Positions 1 to 12,200 of a stretch of DNA of 64,000 bases are shown here, piece by piece. How positions within the stretch are numbered: the first letter of the stretch is position 1; each line of letters starts with the position of its first letter. A model generated the notes under the pieces. The model was not told where the DNA came from. It saw nothing but the letters and a program-made list of their open reading frames with translations, and made no database searches. Origin of the DNA: Scilla litardierei (lineage: Eukaryota > Streptophyta > Magnoliopsida > Asparagales > Asparagaceae); NCBI GenBank assembly GCA_030789695.1, contig CM061142.1, positions 144,369,637 to 144,433,636 on the forward strand. The letters run 5' to 3'. A program made the translations under genes and the position numbers.

Positions 1-1300
1 GCCGGAACAAAATCTTCATTAAATCAGACATGAAGTGATTCCTCGATCGTTGAGGTTCATTTGTTGTATATGGTAGGCTTTGCTACGTGAGGAATATCCA
101 ACAAAAATACCATCATCGGATCTTGGATCAAATTTGTCCAAGCTACCATACGTGTTCTTAATAAAACATTTTGAACCAAAAACACGAAAATGTTTAACTT
201 GAGGCAATCTACCAAACAACAATTCATAACAAGTTTGTTTGGTGCCGGGCCTCAAAAGTATTCTATTAAACACATAGCAAGAGGTGTGTACTGCTTCCGC
301 CCAAAATTGATGGCCAAGTTGGCTATCATCAAGCATAGTGCGAGCACACCCCACTAGCGTCATGTTCTTTCTCTCAACAACACCATTTTAAGGAGGTGCG
401 CGAGGGAATGAAAAGGTGTGTGTAATACCGACTTCATCACAAAAGTTATCAAAAGAGTCATTCTCAAATTCTCCTCCATGATCACTACGAATAGTGATAA
501 TGGTGGTTCCTAAGAGATTTTGTACTTTCTTGACAAATATTGTGAAGTTTTCGAAAGCATCATTTTTATTACATAAGGAAAATACCCAATTAAACCTAGA
601 AAAGTCATCAACGATGACAAGTCCATACAGTGCATTTCCTAATGAAGCAACTCTAGTTGGCCCAAATCAATCTAGATGTAATAGCTCTAGTGGCCGCTTA
701 GAAGAAATGCTTTTCTTAGGTTTAAAAGACGATTTTGGAAGCTTGCCTCGTTGACACGAGTCACAAAAGCTTTTCTTTTGAAAGACAAGCTTAGGGAAGC
801 CTCTAATAGAATTTAACTTTGAAAGCTTAAATAGTGTTCCAAAGTTCACATGACCGAAACGTCGATGCCATAAGTGTTGTTCACTTGTGTTGGCAACGAG
901 ACATTGTTCATGTGATTTTGGGAGATCTAAAATATAAATATCCTTATGGCGTGTGCCGGAAAATAATAATTCATCATTATCCTTTCTTAAAATATGGCAC
1001 ATTCCTTTCGCAAAGCTAACTTTGTAACCTTTATCACAAAGTCGGCTTATTGAAATAAGATTGTGGTTTAATCCTTTGACAAGGTAAACATCACTTATTA
1101 GAGGTTTAGAAGGATTGCCCACTTTACCAACACCTATGATGGTTTCGCTCTCGTTGCCTCCAAAGACTACCTGGTTTCCATTTGCAATGGGCACCACTCT
1201 GGAGAGCAATTGAGCATCACTCGTCATGTGTTTTGAACACCCGCTATCGAGTATCCAATTATCCTTGGAGCTAAATTTGAATTTGTTGCTCCGTTTCTTT
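1..1300 (-). pseudogene. Copia-1 pol fragment: protease, GAG-pre-integrase, integrase
   Basis: On the minus strand this piece starts with the aspartic protease motif WILDSGCSKHMT (near 1265-1230). It continues with the integrase zinc-binding region (LWHRRFGHVNF ... CDSCQRGK) and the integrase core (SDHGGEFEN and a GVVERKN-type segment), and runs off the left edge at a GYSSRSKAY-type segment. Its role in a working element would be to cleave Gag-Pol and insert cDNA. It is broken: in-frame stops lie just after the LLHLD motif near 667 and before the NGVVERKN segment near 385, and the frame is lost near 20. The protease is also out of frame with the end of gag. Similarity to copia-2 pol is strong by eye, so the two are related families. 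Confidence 0.88.
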
Positions 1301-1364
1301 CTCTTGAGTACCTAAAGATAAAAAATATCGTATCATGGTACCCAAGGTCATTGGGTCCAAAAGT

Positions 1365-3597
1365 TTAGACCTTTGGAAGCCAAGTCCAATTGGACTTAGA
1401 CTTCCCCATATAATTATCATTATGCACAACATTCATGAAATACGAATTCATATAAACTTGTTTTTCATCCATGTTTGTGTCCTTTGGGCTCCAAATAGTG
1501 AAAATTTTGGGAGCTTTAATCCTATTGGGAGCATGCATGCGTTGTTGATTTCTACGTGATGCATGTCGTGGATAGGCATAAGGAACATGATGAAATGGTG
1601 CATGGTTCATATGATGGTGAGGGTGAACATATACATGTGGAGGAACACGTGCGTGAGGGTGTCTCACCTGGTGTGCACGTGCCCGTGGACGTGTAGCATA
1701 AAAATCATCATATGTGTGAGCATGTAGAGTAGGACGTGTGTTCCTACGTGGCATGGTATTTGTGTACATGTAAGCATGACCCTTCTTTGGAGGTCCACCC
1801 AAAGTGGGTTTCTTTCCAAATGAAGGTGTGTACGAGGTGGAAGCACCATTGGTAGATGAACTACCAATAGAGTGTTTGCTCCCACTCGTTGAGTCACCGG
1901 AAGTTGGCCTAACAAAGGTAGTGGCCGATTTGGATGAACTTTCCATCTTATACCCCAAGCCAATGTGGTGATTGGCCGGAATTAAGTCATTTAGGATGTT
2001 ATCCAAATGGTCCTTACCCTTATTGAGTTTATTAATTCGGCCTAATGTGCACTCATATTTCTCGGTGAGAGAATGCATCGAAGCATCCAAAGTGGATACT
2101 TGCGATGTGAGTGCATAAACACGAGATTTAAGATTCTCATTCTCGACACTCAAAGTTGAGTTCCGAGAAGTCAAATCCGCTATCTCATGTTCATCCGATT
2201 CCTCGACATGAACATGTTCAAGTTGAGATTTGAGATTAACAATATCATTTCTCAACTCTTCAACAACGGTGTCGTTGTTGGTGATGATAGGTTTAGGCGA
2301 GGTTTGGATGCTAGCTAAATCATCTTTTACCTTAGTGTATCTATTTACTAATTTAGTGTATTTAGACCACAATTGAGAATTAGCATTTCTAAGGTCATCC
2401 ATTGTTACCTCATCGCCTTCCTTGTCGCTATCATCGGAGGATGAATCTTTATCTTGCTCCTCTCGAGCCATGAAGCACATATGTGCTTTCTCCACTTGCT
2501 CATCGTCCGACTCTCCGCTTGAGGAATCATCCTCGGAGTCAGTGAACATCCCGACAAGTCCCTTTTTGTACCCTTCTTGTACTTCTTTGACTTGTCGTAC
2601 TTCGGCGCCTTCCACTTCTCCTTTTGCTTATTTTGTGACAATCCGCTTTCATGTGTCCTGGCTTATTGCATTTAAAGCACAGAGGAGCGGAGGAATTAGA
2701 AGAACTAACTTTAGATTTGTTCTTGTAATTACATTTCCCGAAGAACCGGTTGAACTTCTTGGCCATGAGAGCCATGGACTCCAAGTCCAACTCGTCTTCT
2801 GAGTTTTCATCATCGGTCGATGTGGAAGTTAATGGAGCGGCCTTGAAAGCAATCGCCTTCTTCTTTGGCTCGTCTTGATTTAGGTATGACTTCAACTTGT
2901 CATGCATTTTTAGCTTGCTATCCTTGCGTACCTCGTAAGACATCAAGTTACCCATTAGTTGTACGACAATATATGTTTTCATGTCATTACCTTCCTCGAT
3001 GGCGAAGGTATGTTTCTCCCAACAAGAAGGAAGTCCGTCGATTATCTTCGAGACTTTCTCCTTTTGGGTGTAAGTTTTACCAAGGGCCTCCAACTCGTTT
3101 GTGATGTCGACGAAGCGAGCGTAATACTCCTTCATCGTCTCACCCTGTTGCTTGTGAAATAGTTCGAAATCTTTATTCACAACTACGAGTTTGGAGTCTT
3201 TTACCTGACTCGTTCCTTCATGCAAGATGAGGAGCGAGTTCCATATTTGATATGCACTCTTACATGTGCATATCTTATTGAAGTCCTCGGGCTCCAAGGA
3301 ACATTGCAAGGCGTTCATTGCCTTGGCATTTGTAACCTCCGCGGCGACCTCCACGGGAGTCCACTTAGCGAAATCTTCGTCAGCGGGCTCGACGTACTCC
3401 GACATCGTGGCTCTCCATAATGAAGCACTCCAGAGGAACGTTTCCATCCGGTATTTCCAGTACCCGTAATTGGCACCGTTGAAGAAGGGAGGCCTCGTTG
3501 AGGAGTGTCCTTCCATTACCGAAGAAGCTCCTTCACGATTCTTGAAGGTGCTATAGTCGGAAGGTGGACGAACGGTCTTGTTTTCGTTGGCAGACAT
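1365..3597 (-). pseudogene. Copia-1 gag (capsid, zinc knuckle, coiled coil, His/Arg-rich tail)
   Basis: The minus-strand ATG at 3597 begins MSANENKTVRPPSDY. A UBN2/Retrotran_gag-type capsid domain follows (WKYRMETFLW ... LHEGTSQVK ... YYARFVDI), then a CCHC zinc knuckle (CFKCNKPGHMKADC, near 2690-2650). About there the frame shifts: the first frame ends at 2539 and the second is open from 2615. The second frame has an acidic Ser/Asp stretch, a long heptad-rich segment (about 2330-1990) that should form a coiled coil, and a His/Arg-rich tail (about 1760-1540). It ends at a TAA after TWLPKV. Gag would form the particle and bind RNA; the frameshift makes this copy a pseudogene unless it is suppressed. 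Confidence 0.87.
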
Positions 3598-3598
3598 A

Positions 3599-3603
3599 GC
3601 TAT
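3599..3603. repeat. Target-site duplication GCTAT, left copy (gypsy-1)
   Basis: GCTAT lies directly before the TG of the left gypsy-1 LTR and again directly after the right LTR. This is a perfect 5-bp TSD. Confidence 0.95.
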
Positions 3604-4279
3604 TGTAACGGCCTGTTTTCATCAAGACAAACGTTTACGTATTTGACCAAAATTTTCAATTTTTAAACTATTTTATAATGGTTTGTCAGGAGTTTTACTG
3701 ATTTCAAAAATTTCTTATAAAAATATTTTGAAGTACCAGACTAGTTATGAAGTATTTTAGTAAGATCGGATTTCATCAACTACTCAAAACATTTCTGATA
3801 AAATTCATTTTCAGTTATTACCGTTTTGGCTTAATGAATTTATTTTCTATAAAAACATCTTCAAAATGTTTTTAAACTTCTACGGTAACATTATATGATT
3901 ATTTAGGGCTTCCCACATTAATTTCGTAATTTTCCGAAGTCAAATCAGTAGAGAACCTGTAAACCCGCTTCCTAAACGTTTTGGCCCACGACTCGTATTT
4001 CCGTAGCTCAAACCCTGAAACAGACTTAGTATTCGCGATCCTCACGATGATACGAACCCGTGGGTATGTTTTCGTACACGTTCACTAGTAAGGACAAAAT
4101 CGTAATTTCGTGATCATTTTGACTATTATGATTGTCCTAATTACTTTTTACTTAACTACTAATTATTTATCTTAACACGTTGTAGCCATGTGTTTCATGC
4201 CAAGGCGCTTAGTCAATAACCTATACCTAATCACCACCTAACCTATTTATTACATTTGACTAATACATAATCTTAACCC

Positions 4280-4287
4280 TATAAATA
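4280..4287 (+). promoter_or_regulatory. TATA box of gypsy-1 5' LTR
   Basis: TATAAATA is followed at about 30-40 bp by a CT-rich initiator-like region (CTCTCTATAATTAATCCCTC), as expected for the LTR promoter. The same sequence is at 9965-9972 in the 3' LTR. Confidence 0.65.
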
Positions 4288-5559
4288 CCCCTTAACCCCC
4301 TTCTCTCTATAATTAATCCCTCAGCCCCGTAAACACACACATCCAAGCCCAAAGCTCTCCCTCAGATATCCCTCACACTCTCTCCCCCAAGGCCGTTTGA
4401 AACCCATCACCCTTCGTTTTGAAACATCCGAAGACCACAGGCTTCTCCTTCTCTCGAAACGATCTCCCCCCCCCTCTCTCATTTCTGTTCGAAACAACCC
4501 AACCGCCGTTCATCGCCTACGTTCCCTCTCCGTCCGACGCCACGCGCCTGCCAGCTCGGCCCCCGCCACCACGCGCGCCCTCCTGTCACCGCCCGCCGGA
4601 CCACCGACTCCCTCTGCGGCCCCTCCTCCGGCCGGCCGCCCTTCGACTGCCTTCCCCCTCGAGGCAGCAACACGCGCGTGCATGAGGCAGAAAACAACAG
4701 GTTACGCAAATTAGAAAGAAAAGAAAGAAGACAGCCGTAAGAAGAGGGTAAAATATTAATATAATATAAATTATTAATTGTGACTTTTCGATATAGGTAT
4801 CGGACGGACGAATGGAAACCACCAGAAGATTCGCGCCTTCGTCACGGACATGTAGGCACTGGTTTCGTTGGAATCGGGCAAGTATATCTCCCATGATAAA
4901 TTTTTAAAGCTATCTGAATCATCCTAATGAATTATTTCTTCCGGATTTTACGTAAACTTAGGTGTAATACAATTGTTTATAAATATACTAGTTAAGACGA
5001 ACATTTTGACATATCACATGAAAATTTCTGACAGGTATATATTTTTAAATAAATTGTTGAACATTACGATAGTTATTTTGTAATTTAGAAATTAGTTTTT
5101 AATTCATTATAATTTCTAAAAAATCGTTTTAAAGCTTTTAAAACCTATTAAAAATACTTATGAGCTTCAGAAAATTATTTCCTTCCTAGATAAAATTATT
5201 TTACTCCCATCTAACCTATCCAAAAATTGTTAGCGAGCGTTTTGACTTGGTTTAAGCGATTATAAAAATACGAACACGTTAAGAAAAATAGATAGAAAAT
5301 AGTGTGATCGTTAACCAATTATTTCTGATGTTTACAGGTACTGTTTCTCATGCACAAGCACCCTTAAAAGCTCTGCTCCAGCCTCGGCTTACTACGACGG
5401 TCCCAAAATCCGTAAGTCACTTTAATTCTAACTTTAGAAATTTAGTCTGTGTATTCGTATGAACTTAGGGCATGACACCTAGACTCAGAACAGCTCTGAC
5501 TTGAACCAATGATTAGAGACCTAATTAACTAGCGAACTATCAATAGTGGAGTGACCAAA

Positions 5560-5806
5560 GGACTAAATTGAGATAGTACACTTTGATACCATAGTTGTTG
5601 GACTTCAAATCATTGCTCGGACTAAATTGAGATAGTAAACTTTGATATCATAGTTGTTGGACTTCAAATCATTGCTCGGACTAAATTGAGATAGTAAACT
5701 TTGATATCATAGTTGTTGGACTTCAAATCATTGCTCGGACTAAATTGAGATAGTAAACTTTTATGAAATTTGATATCATAGTTGTTGGACTTCAAAGCAT
5801 TGCTCA
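5560..5806 (+). repeat. 59-bp tandem repeat, four units, in gypsy-1 5' LTR
   Basis: The unit begins GGACTAAATTGAGATAGTA and ends CAAATCATTGCTC. The units start at 5560, 5619, 5678 and 5737, and the last carries an 11-bp insertion (TTATGAAATTT). The identical array is at 11243-11489 in the 3' LTR. Confidence 0.93.
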
Positions 5807-6020
5807 GGACTGATATTCTCTGTTGAGGATTCTGCCTTGACTTTTCAGCAAGTAAATACCATATATGTGATTGGTTGTACTCATTGATGGATGTATTGTT
5901 GTACACATTGTTGGATGTACGAAATGATGGGCCTATGTGGCCATACCGATACGGATATGGATACGGACACAGATACTGATACAGTTATAAATGTGAAATG
6001 TGATACAACATGGGTTATGG

Positions 6021-6430
6021 GGTAGTCTTGAGCTACGAAGTGTGCGGGAGTGACTGGGTCCACCCTTATTAGTTAAGCTGTACCATCACCCTGAAGGGGA
6101 TGGTAGGTAGATATTCCACGAGTTGCTCCGTGGGATGGGTGCACTTCTGGTTGCATATCGTACACTCGAGCTAAGACTGTTGCACTAGCTGATTGATACA
6201 GGGCCCATGAGGCCATATTGATACAAACACTGATATGAACATTGGACTATGATAATACACGGGATACGTGGTAGTCTTGAGCTACGAAGTGTGCGGGAGT
6301 GACCGGGTCCACCCTTATTAGTTAAGCTGTACCATCACCCTGCAGGAATGGTAGGTAGATATTCCACGAGTTTCTCCGTGGGATGGGTGCACTTCTGGTT
6401 GCATATCGTACACTCGAGCCAAGGCTGATG
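6021..6430 (+). repeat. Direct repeat (249-bp spacing) in gypsy-1 5' LTR
   Basis: A segment of about 160 bp starting GGTAGTCTTGAGCTACGAAG occurs at 6021 and again at 6270 with small differences. The right LTR has the same pair from 11704. Confidence 0.88.
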
Positions 6431-7534
6431 CACTAGTTTGATTGCTGTATTGTACTCATGGTTGTTTGTATTGTTGGAAACACACTATTGGGCCTACGGG
6501 CATTAACGGAGCACATTTACTGAGAACACTATTGGGCCTACGGGCATTTACGGAGCACATTTACAGAGCACACTATTGGGCCCTTGCGGCATTTAAGACT
6601 GATGCACTAGTTTGATTGATGTTGCACTAATTGATAATTGATTGATACCATTGCTTCAGTCACGACTACTACTATTCTACGGACTAAGTCAAGACTACTC
6701 GAACGTGATAGAACGGTTTAATAATGAGCGGTCTTGAATTACGACTGAATCAGTGTCTAGGAAGGAATGGGAAGGGGGTTGGTCAACCAAGGGACTTGTT
6801 CCTGCGGTCATTGAAGTGACCTGTGCCTTCAAGCCCTGACTGACTGGCTGATTTGGAAGTTAAGTTAGACTTCTTATTATTAGGCCATCCTACACTATTA
6901 GATAGTCAAGCGACGCTCATCTTTTCTTAAGTATTACTGAGTCTATCTATTGTCATCCCATTACATATTGGCCAAAACATTGTTAACCGGTTTGTCTTAC
7001 TATTGACATTCCATTGGTCAAAATATTATTGCTACCCTATGCCAGGTCACAGTTATTACTCTTACACTTATACAGTCACCTTTACGTACAGCCACCAGTA
7101 CCTTACTTGTCGCTCTTACATACCTGTCTGTTCTTACCTTACTTTTTGCACCAGTATGACCATCTTTTGTTTACTATAGTTTGTTCTATACTTTTGCACT
7201 ACTTGGTTTCTATTGCTAGAATTGTTGTGACTTACCTACGGTTTCATCTCTGTGGCACCGCAGACGATGTACATATGGAGGCAGATGCTCTAGAGTTAAT
7301 AGCGCCCGAATTTGACCATGAGTCTGCAGCTTTCAGAGTTGTTTCCAGTTATATTTATCTTCCTTCATGTACGATTGTTGGACCATTTTTGTACAATATG
7401 GATGTAATAATTGGACACTATTTGGGTATTTTTGTACATCTCTGCATCGTGGCTATTTTATTTTCACTGGTTAACTGCAGGACCTGCGCAAATACCAAAA
7501 CGTAACGGGCCCGGGAATCGGGTCGTTACAGCTT

Positions 7535-7553
7535 TGGTGGCCCACGCAGGTCC
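7535..7553 (+). promoter_or_regulatory. Putative primer-binding site of gypsy-1
   Basis: TGGTGGCCCACGCAGGTCC begins four bases after the 5' LTR. A near-identical sequence lies at the same place in gypsy-2 and gypsy-3. It does not match the usual plant initiator-Met PBS (TGGTATCAGAGC), and I cannot name the tRNA. Confidence 0.6.
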
Positions 7554-8289
7554 GCGCTACCTACCTCGTGAACAATATAGCAAGATCAGGATGTACAGTT
7601 TAAAATACTCAAATAGAACTCTCGAGTACAGGATGTCTCGAGTGTTCACCCGTCTTGGATATGTGGGTGAAGCGTCCTTATTACCATCTTCATTAGGACT
7701 TCCTTGATTCCCATCACTCTTCCTTTAACTTGATGACCTTTCGATTGACCTTAAAAACTCGCTACGTCTATTTTAAGGAGGGTAGCTCGACAACGGAAGT
7801 GAATTGAAGGACACTCAGAAGTGTTGGAGGATGATGCTAAAGGATTTGAGACGAGCCAAACCCGACTTGCGAGTGTAGGCTGTTACGTCTTCTTGAGATC
7901 GAATTTCTATTCTAAACCCTACTTTCTATCTTGTGCCCGATTTTCCATAAGTTTAAATTCCTTTCCCACCTACCACCTACCCCCTCGTTATTGCTTTTTG
8001 TTCTCATCCTCACCTCGAGCCCCATTCATGCCTAACCCCACCCTACCAATGACTTTCAGTGCCCCTCTTTTTCTTCAAAAGACCCCCCTCTTCTTCCTCA
8101 CCAAGCCACCCCGTAGTTTCCCCTACGCCGTATCGACTTCCACTCCTCTTCCCGGCCTCTTCCCCAAGCGAACTCGACCCATCTCGCCTTAAGCTCCTCC
8201 GACCTCACCCGAAGCTCCACTACCCCACCCTACTCCGGTGACACCCGCCACGTCAAGCAGTCGCAGCCACCATAGATCAACAACCACCG

Positions 8290-8769
8290 ATGGCCCTCCG
8301 ACGATATGTTTTGGGATTTTTGGCCTTGTCGACGACCCTCGACACCACCTTCGCTACCGCTGTGTGGCTGAGATCTTGGGAAGCCATGATCCTTGGGCTT
8401 CTCTTGAGCTCTCTGCCCTGGGTCTCACCCAGATTGATGTCCCGTTTAGGCTTTCTCTTGCGACTACTCCTTTTGGTTTGCGGAAAAGTGTGTTTTTGGT
8501 TGTTTACTTGTTGGGTAATGTTGGGTGTTGCGAATGTCAAGTATTGGTGTACGGAAGGAGTAATGGCGATGCTTATTGGCATGATATTGGCCTTGGGAGT
8601 TGAAGTTGGATGTAAGCCTTGTGCTTGGCTCTGGATGAGAGCTTGGATCTTGCCTTATTGTGGGATATTATGGAGATTGATGGAAGGAATACTAGAAGTG
8701 AGTACTGATTTTGGGTGTTGGCCATGTACTTACCTTTGGGCATTGATCTGGACGTTAGCATGTGGTTAG
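8290..8769 (+). CDS. Hypothetical 159-aa frame in gypsy-1 internal region
   Basis: An ATG-started open frame encodes a Leu/Trp/Cys-rich, very hydrophobic product beginning MALRRYVLGFLALS. I recognise no family. An overlapping minus-strand frame (8277-8582) is Lys/Arg-rich. With two overlapping frames and no homology I can see, chance is the likeliest explanation. A captured host fragment is the alternative, because the preceding C-rich stretch resembles a plant 5' leader. Confidence 0.2.
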   Translation: MALRRYVLGFLALSTTLDTTFATAVWLRSWEAMILGLLLSSLPWVSPRLMSRLGFLLRLLLLVCGKVCFWLFTCWVMLGVANVKYWCTEGVMAMLIGMILALGVEVGCKPCAWLWMRAWILPYCGILWRLMEGILEVSTDFGCWPCTYLWALIWTLACG

Positions 8770-9274
8770 GCATTATGGAGATTGATGTTGTTGGTACCCG
8801 TGGATTAATCGTTACATGCTATATTATGAACGACATCTGTGGCTAGATCCACTTAGTCACCAGTAGCACGAATAAACTTTATGGTCTTCCGTTTTATGAG
8901 GTTTAAATAGCTTACTACTGGCTTATCACCTCAGGTTCCAAGTTCGAACAGATGTTGTCATCATGATAGCCCTCATTTTCATGTGATGTTATCATCTCAT
9001 GTAAATTTTCGACTACTTGAGAAGTCAGAGTAACTATTGTAATAATCTCAGGATTAGTTACGGAAGCTATGGTGATGTCAATAGTATATATTTATATATA
9101 TCATCTCTTGTTTTCTTGATGCTGTGATATCACATTATATTTCATGTTATTTACAACCTAATTTACTAGATTACTATCTTTTCTATAATTTATTTGCTTG
9201 AGCTTCTTCATAACATCAATTATTTATTTCAAAAATATTATTTGTTTAAAGAAATTCCGAGGACGGAATTATTT

Positions 9275-9288
9275 TAAGGAGGGTAGGA
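9275..9288 (+). promoter_or_regulatory. Polypurine tract of gypsy-1
   Basis: The purine-rich AAGGAGGGTAGGA directly precedes the TG of the 3' LTR, which is where plus-strand DNA synthesis would be primed. Confidence 0.85.
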
Positions 9289-12200
9289 TGTAACGGCCTG
9301 TTTTCATCAAGACAAACGTTTACGTATTTGACCAAAATTTTCAATTTTTAAACTATTTTATAATGGTTTGTCAGGAGTTTTACTGATTTCAAAAATTTCT
9401 TATAAAAATATTTTGAAGTACCAGACTAGTTATGAAGTATTTTAGTAAGATCGGATTTCATCAACTACTCAAAACATTTCTGATAAAATTCATTTTCAGT
9501 TATTACCGTTTTGGCTTAATGAATTTATTTTCTATAAAAACATCTTCAAAATGTTTTTAAACTTCTACGGTAACATTATATGATTATTTAGGGCTTCCCA
9601 CATTAATTTCGTAATTTTCCGAAGTCAAATCAGTAGAGAACCTGTAAACCCGCTTCCTAAACGTTTTGGCCCACGACTCGTATTTCCGTAGCTCAAACCC
9701 TGAAACAGACTTAGTATTCGCGATCCTCACGATGATACGAACCCGTGGGTATGTTTTCGTACACGTTCACTAGTAAGGACAAAATCGTAATTTCGTGATC
9801 ATTTTGACTATTATGATTGTCCTAATTACTTTTTACTTAACTACTAATTATTTATCTTAACACGTTGTAGCCATGTGTTTCATGCCAATGCGCTTAGTCA
9901 ATAACCTATACCTAATCACCACCTAACCTATTTATTACATTTGACTAATACATAATCTTAACCCTATAAATACCCCTTAACCCCCTTCTCTCTATAATTA
10001 ATCCCTCAGCCCCGTAAACACACACATCCAAGCCCAAAGCTCTCCCTCAGATATCCCTCACACTCTCTCCCCCAAGGCCGTTTGAAACCCATCACCCTTC
10101 GTTTTGAAACATCCGAAGACCACAGGCTTCTCCTTCTCTCGAAACGATCTCCCCCCCTCTCTCATTTCTGTTCGAAACAACCCAACCGCCGTTCATCGCC
10201 TACGTTCCCTCTCCGTCCGACGCCACGCGCCTGCCAGCTCGGCCCCCGCCACCACGCGCGCCCTCCTGTCACCGCCCGCCGGACCACCGACTCCCTCTGC
10301 GGCCCCTCCTCCGGCCGGCCGCCCTTCGACTGCCTTCCCCCTCGAGGCAGCAACACGCGCGTGCATGAGGCAGAAAACAACAGGTTACGCAAATTAGAAA
10401 GAAAAGAAAGAAGACAGCCGTAAGAAGAGGGTAAAATATTAATATAATATAAATTATTAATTGTGACTTTTCGATATAGGTATCGGACGGACGAATGGAA
10501 ACCACCAGAAGATTCGCGCCTTCGTCACGGACATGTAGGCACTGGTTTCGTTGGAATCGGGCAAGTATATCTCCCATGATAAATTTTTAAAGCTATCTGA
10601 ATCATCCTAATGAATTATTTCTTCTGGATTTTACGTAAACTTAGGTGTAATACAATTGTTTATAAATATACTAGTTAAGACGAACATTTTGACATATCAC
10701 ATGAAAATTTCTGACAGGTATATATTTTTAAATAAATTGTTGAACATTACGATAGTTATTTTGTAATTTAGAAATTAGTTTTTAATTCATTATAATTTCT
10801 AAAAAATCGTTTTAAAGCTTTTAAAACCTATTAAAAATACTTATGAGCTTCAGAAAATTATTTCCTTCCTAGATAAAATTATTTTACTCCCATCTAACCT
10901 ATCCAAAAATTGTTAGCGAGCGTTTTGACTTGGTTTAAGCGATTATAAAAATACGAACACGTTAAGAAAAATAGATAGAAAATAGTGTGATCGTTAACCA
11001 ATTATTTCTGATGTTTACAGGTACTGTTTCTCATGCACAAGCACCCTTAAAAGCTCTGCTCCAGCCTCGGCTTACTACGACGGTCCCAAAATCCGTAAGT
11101 CACTTTAATTCTAACTTTAGAAATTTAGTCTGTGTACTCGTATGAACTTAGGGCATGACACCTAGACTCAGAACAGCTCTGACTTGAACCAATGATTAGA
11201 GACCTAATTAACTAGCGAACTATCAATAGTGGAGTGACCAAAGGACTAAATTGAGATAGTACACTTTGATACCATAGTTGTTGGACTTCAAATCATTGCT
11301 CGGACTAAATTGAGATAGTAAACTTTGATATCATAGTTGTTGGACTTCAAATCATTGCTCGGACTAAATTGAGATAGTAAACTTTGATATCATAGTTGTT
11401 GGACTTCAAATCATTGCTCGGACTAAATTGAGATAGTAAACTTTTATGAAATTTGATATCATAGTTGTTGGACTTCAAAGCATTGCTCAGGACTGATATT
11501 CTCTGTTGAGGATTCTGCCTTGACTTTTCAGCAAGTAAATACCATATATGTGATTGGTTGTACTCATTGATGGATGTATTGTTGTACACATTGTTGGATG
11601 TACGAAATGATGGGCCTATGTGGCCATACAGATACGGATATGGATACGGACACAGATACTGATACAGTTATAAATGTGAAATGTGATACAACATGGGTTA
11701 TGGGGTAGTCTTGAGCTACGAAGTGTGCGGGAGTGACTGGGTCCACCCTTATTAGTTAAGCTGTACCATCACCCTGAAGGGGATGGTAGGTAGATATTCC
11801 ACGAGTTGCTCCGTGGGATGGGTGCACTTCTGGTTGCATATCGTACACTCGAGCTAAGACTGTTGCACTAGCTGATTGATACAGGGCCCATGAGGCCATA
11901 TTGATACAAACACTGATATGAACATTGGACTATGATAATACACGGGATACGGGGTAGTCTTGAGCTACGAAGTGTGCGGGAGTGACCGGGTCCACCCTTA
12001 TTAGTTAAGCTGTACCATCACCCTGCAGGAATGGTAGGTAGATATTCCACGAGTTTCTCCGTAGGATGGGTGCACTTCTGGTTGCATATCGTACACTCGA
12101 GCCAAGGCTGATGCACTAGTTTGATTGCTGTATTGTACTCATGGTTGTTTGTATTGTTGGAAACACACTATTGGGCCTACGGGCATTAACGGAGCACATT

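Larger units (their letters stand above)
3604..7530 (+). repeat. Gypsy-1 5' LTR
   Basis: TG...CA ended. In order it holds an AT-rich U3, a TATA box (4280), a C-rich leader (about 4380-4690), an AT-rich intron-like stretch (4740-5340), a 59-bp tandem repeat array (5560-5806), a two-copy 249-bp-spaced repeat (6021-6430), a short TATTGGGCCTACGGGCATT triplication (6486-6590) and a T-rich 3' part. The open stretch at 7014-7505 has no ATG at its start, is hydrophobic and low in complexity, and is probably fortuitous. Confidence 0.94.
7531..9288 (+). other. Gypsy-1 internal region, no recognised coding domain
   Basis: This 1.76-kb stretch begins with a PBS-like sequence and ends at the purine tract. 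It holds no retrotransposon domain I recognise. A second purine-tract-like sequence (ATTTTAAGGAGGGTAG, about 7772-7787) lies inside it, followed by a C/T-rich stretch (7960-8240). That order resembles the end of an element followed by LTR leader sequence, so the region may be built from fragments of related elements. An ATG-started frame at 8290-8769 is described separately. Confidence 0.7.

Noticed and set aside
1365..2615. A shared in-frame UAG-GUA splice or readthrough signal at the gag-pol border of copia-1, -2 and -3
   Set aside because: On checking frames, TAG-GTA is in the pol frame for copia-3 but not for copia-2, and copia-1 has indels there. Only the general stop-between-gag-and-pol layout is supported.
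7014..7505. 163-aa open frame in both gypsy-1 LTRs
   Set aside because: It lacks an ATG start, is T-rich and hydrophobic without domain. Its presence in both LTRs reflects their recent common origin, not selection.
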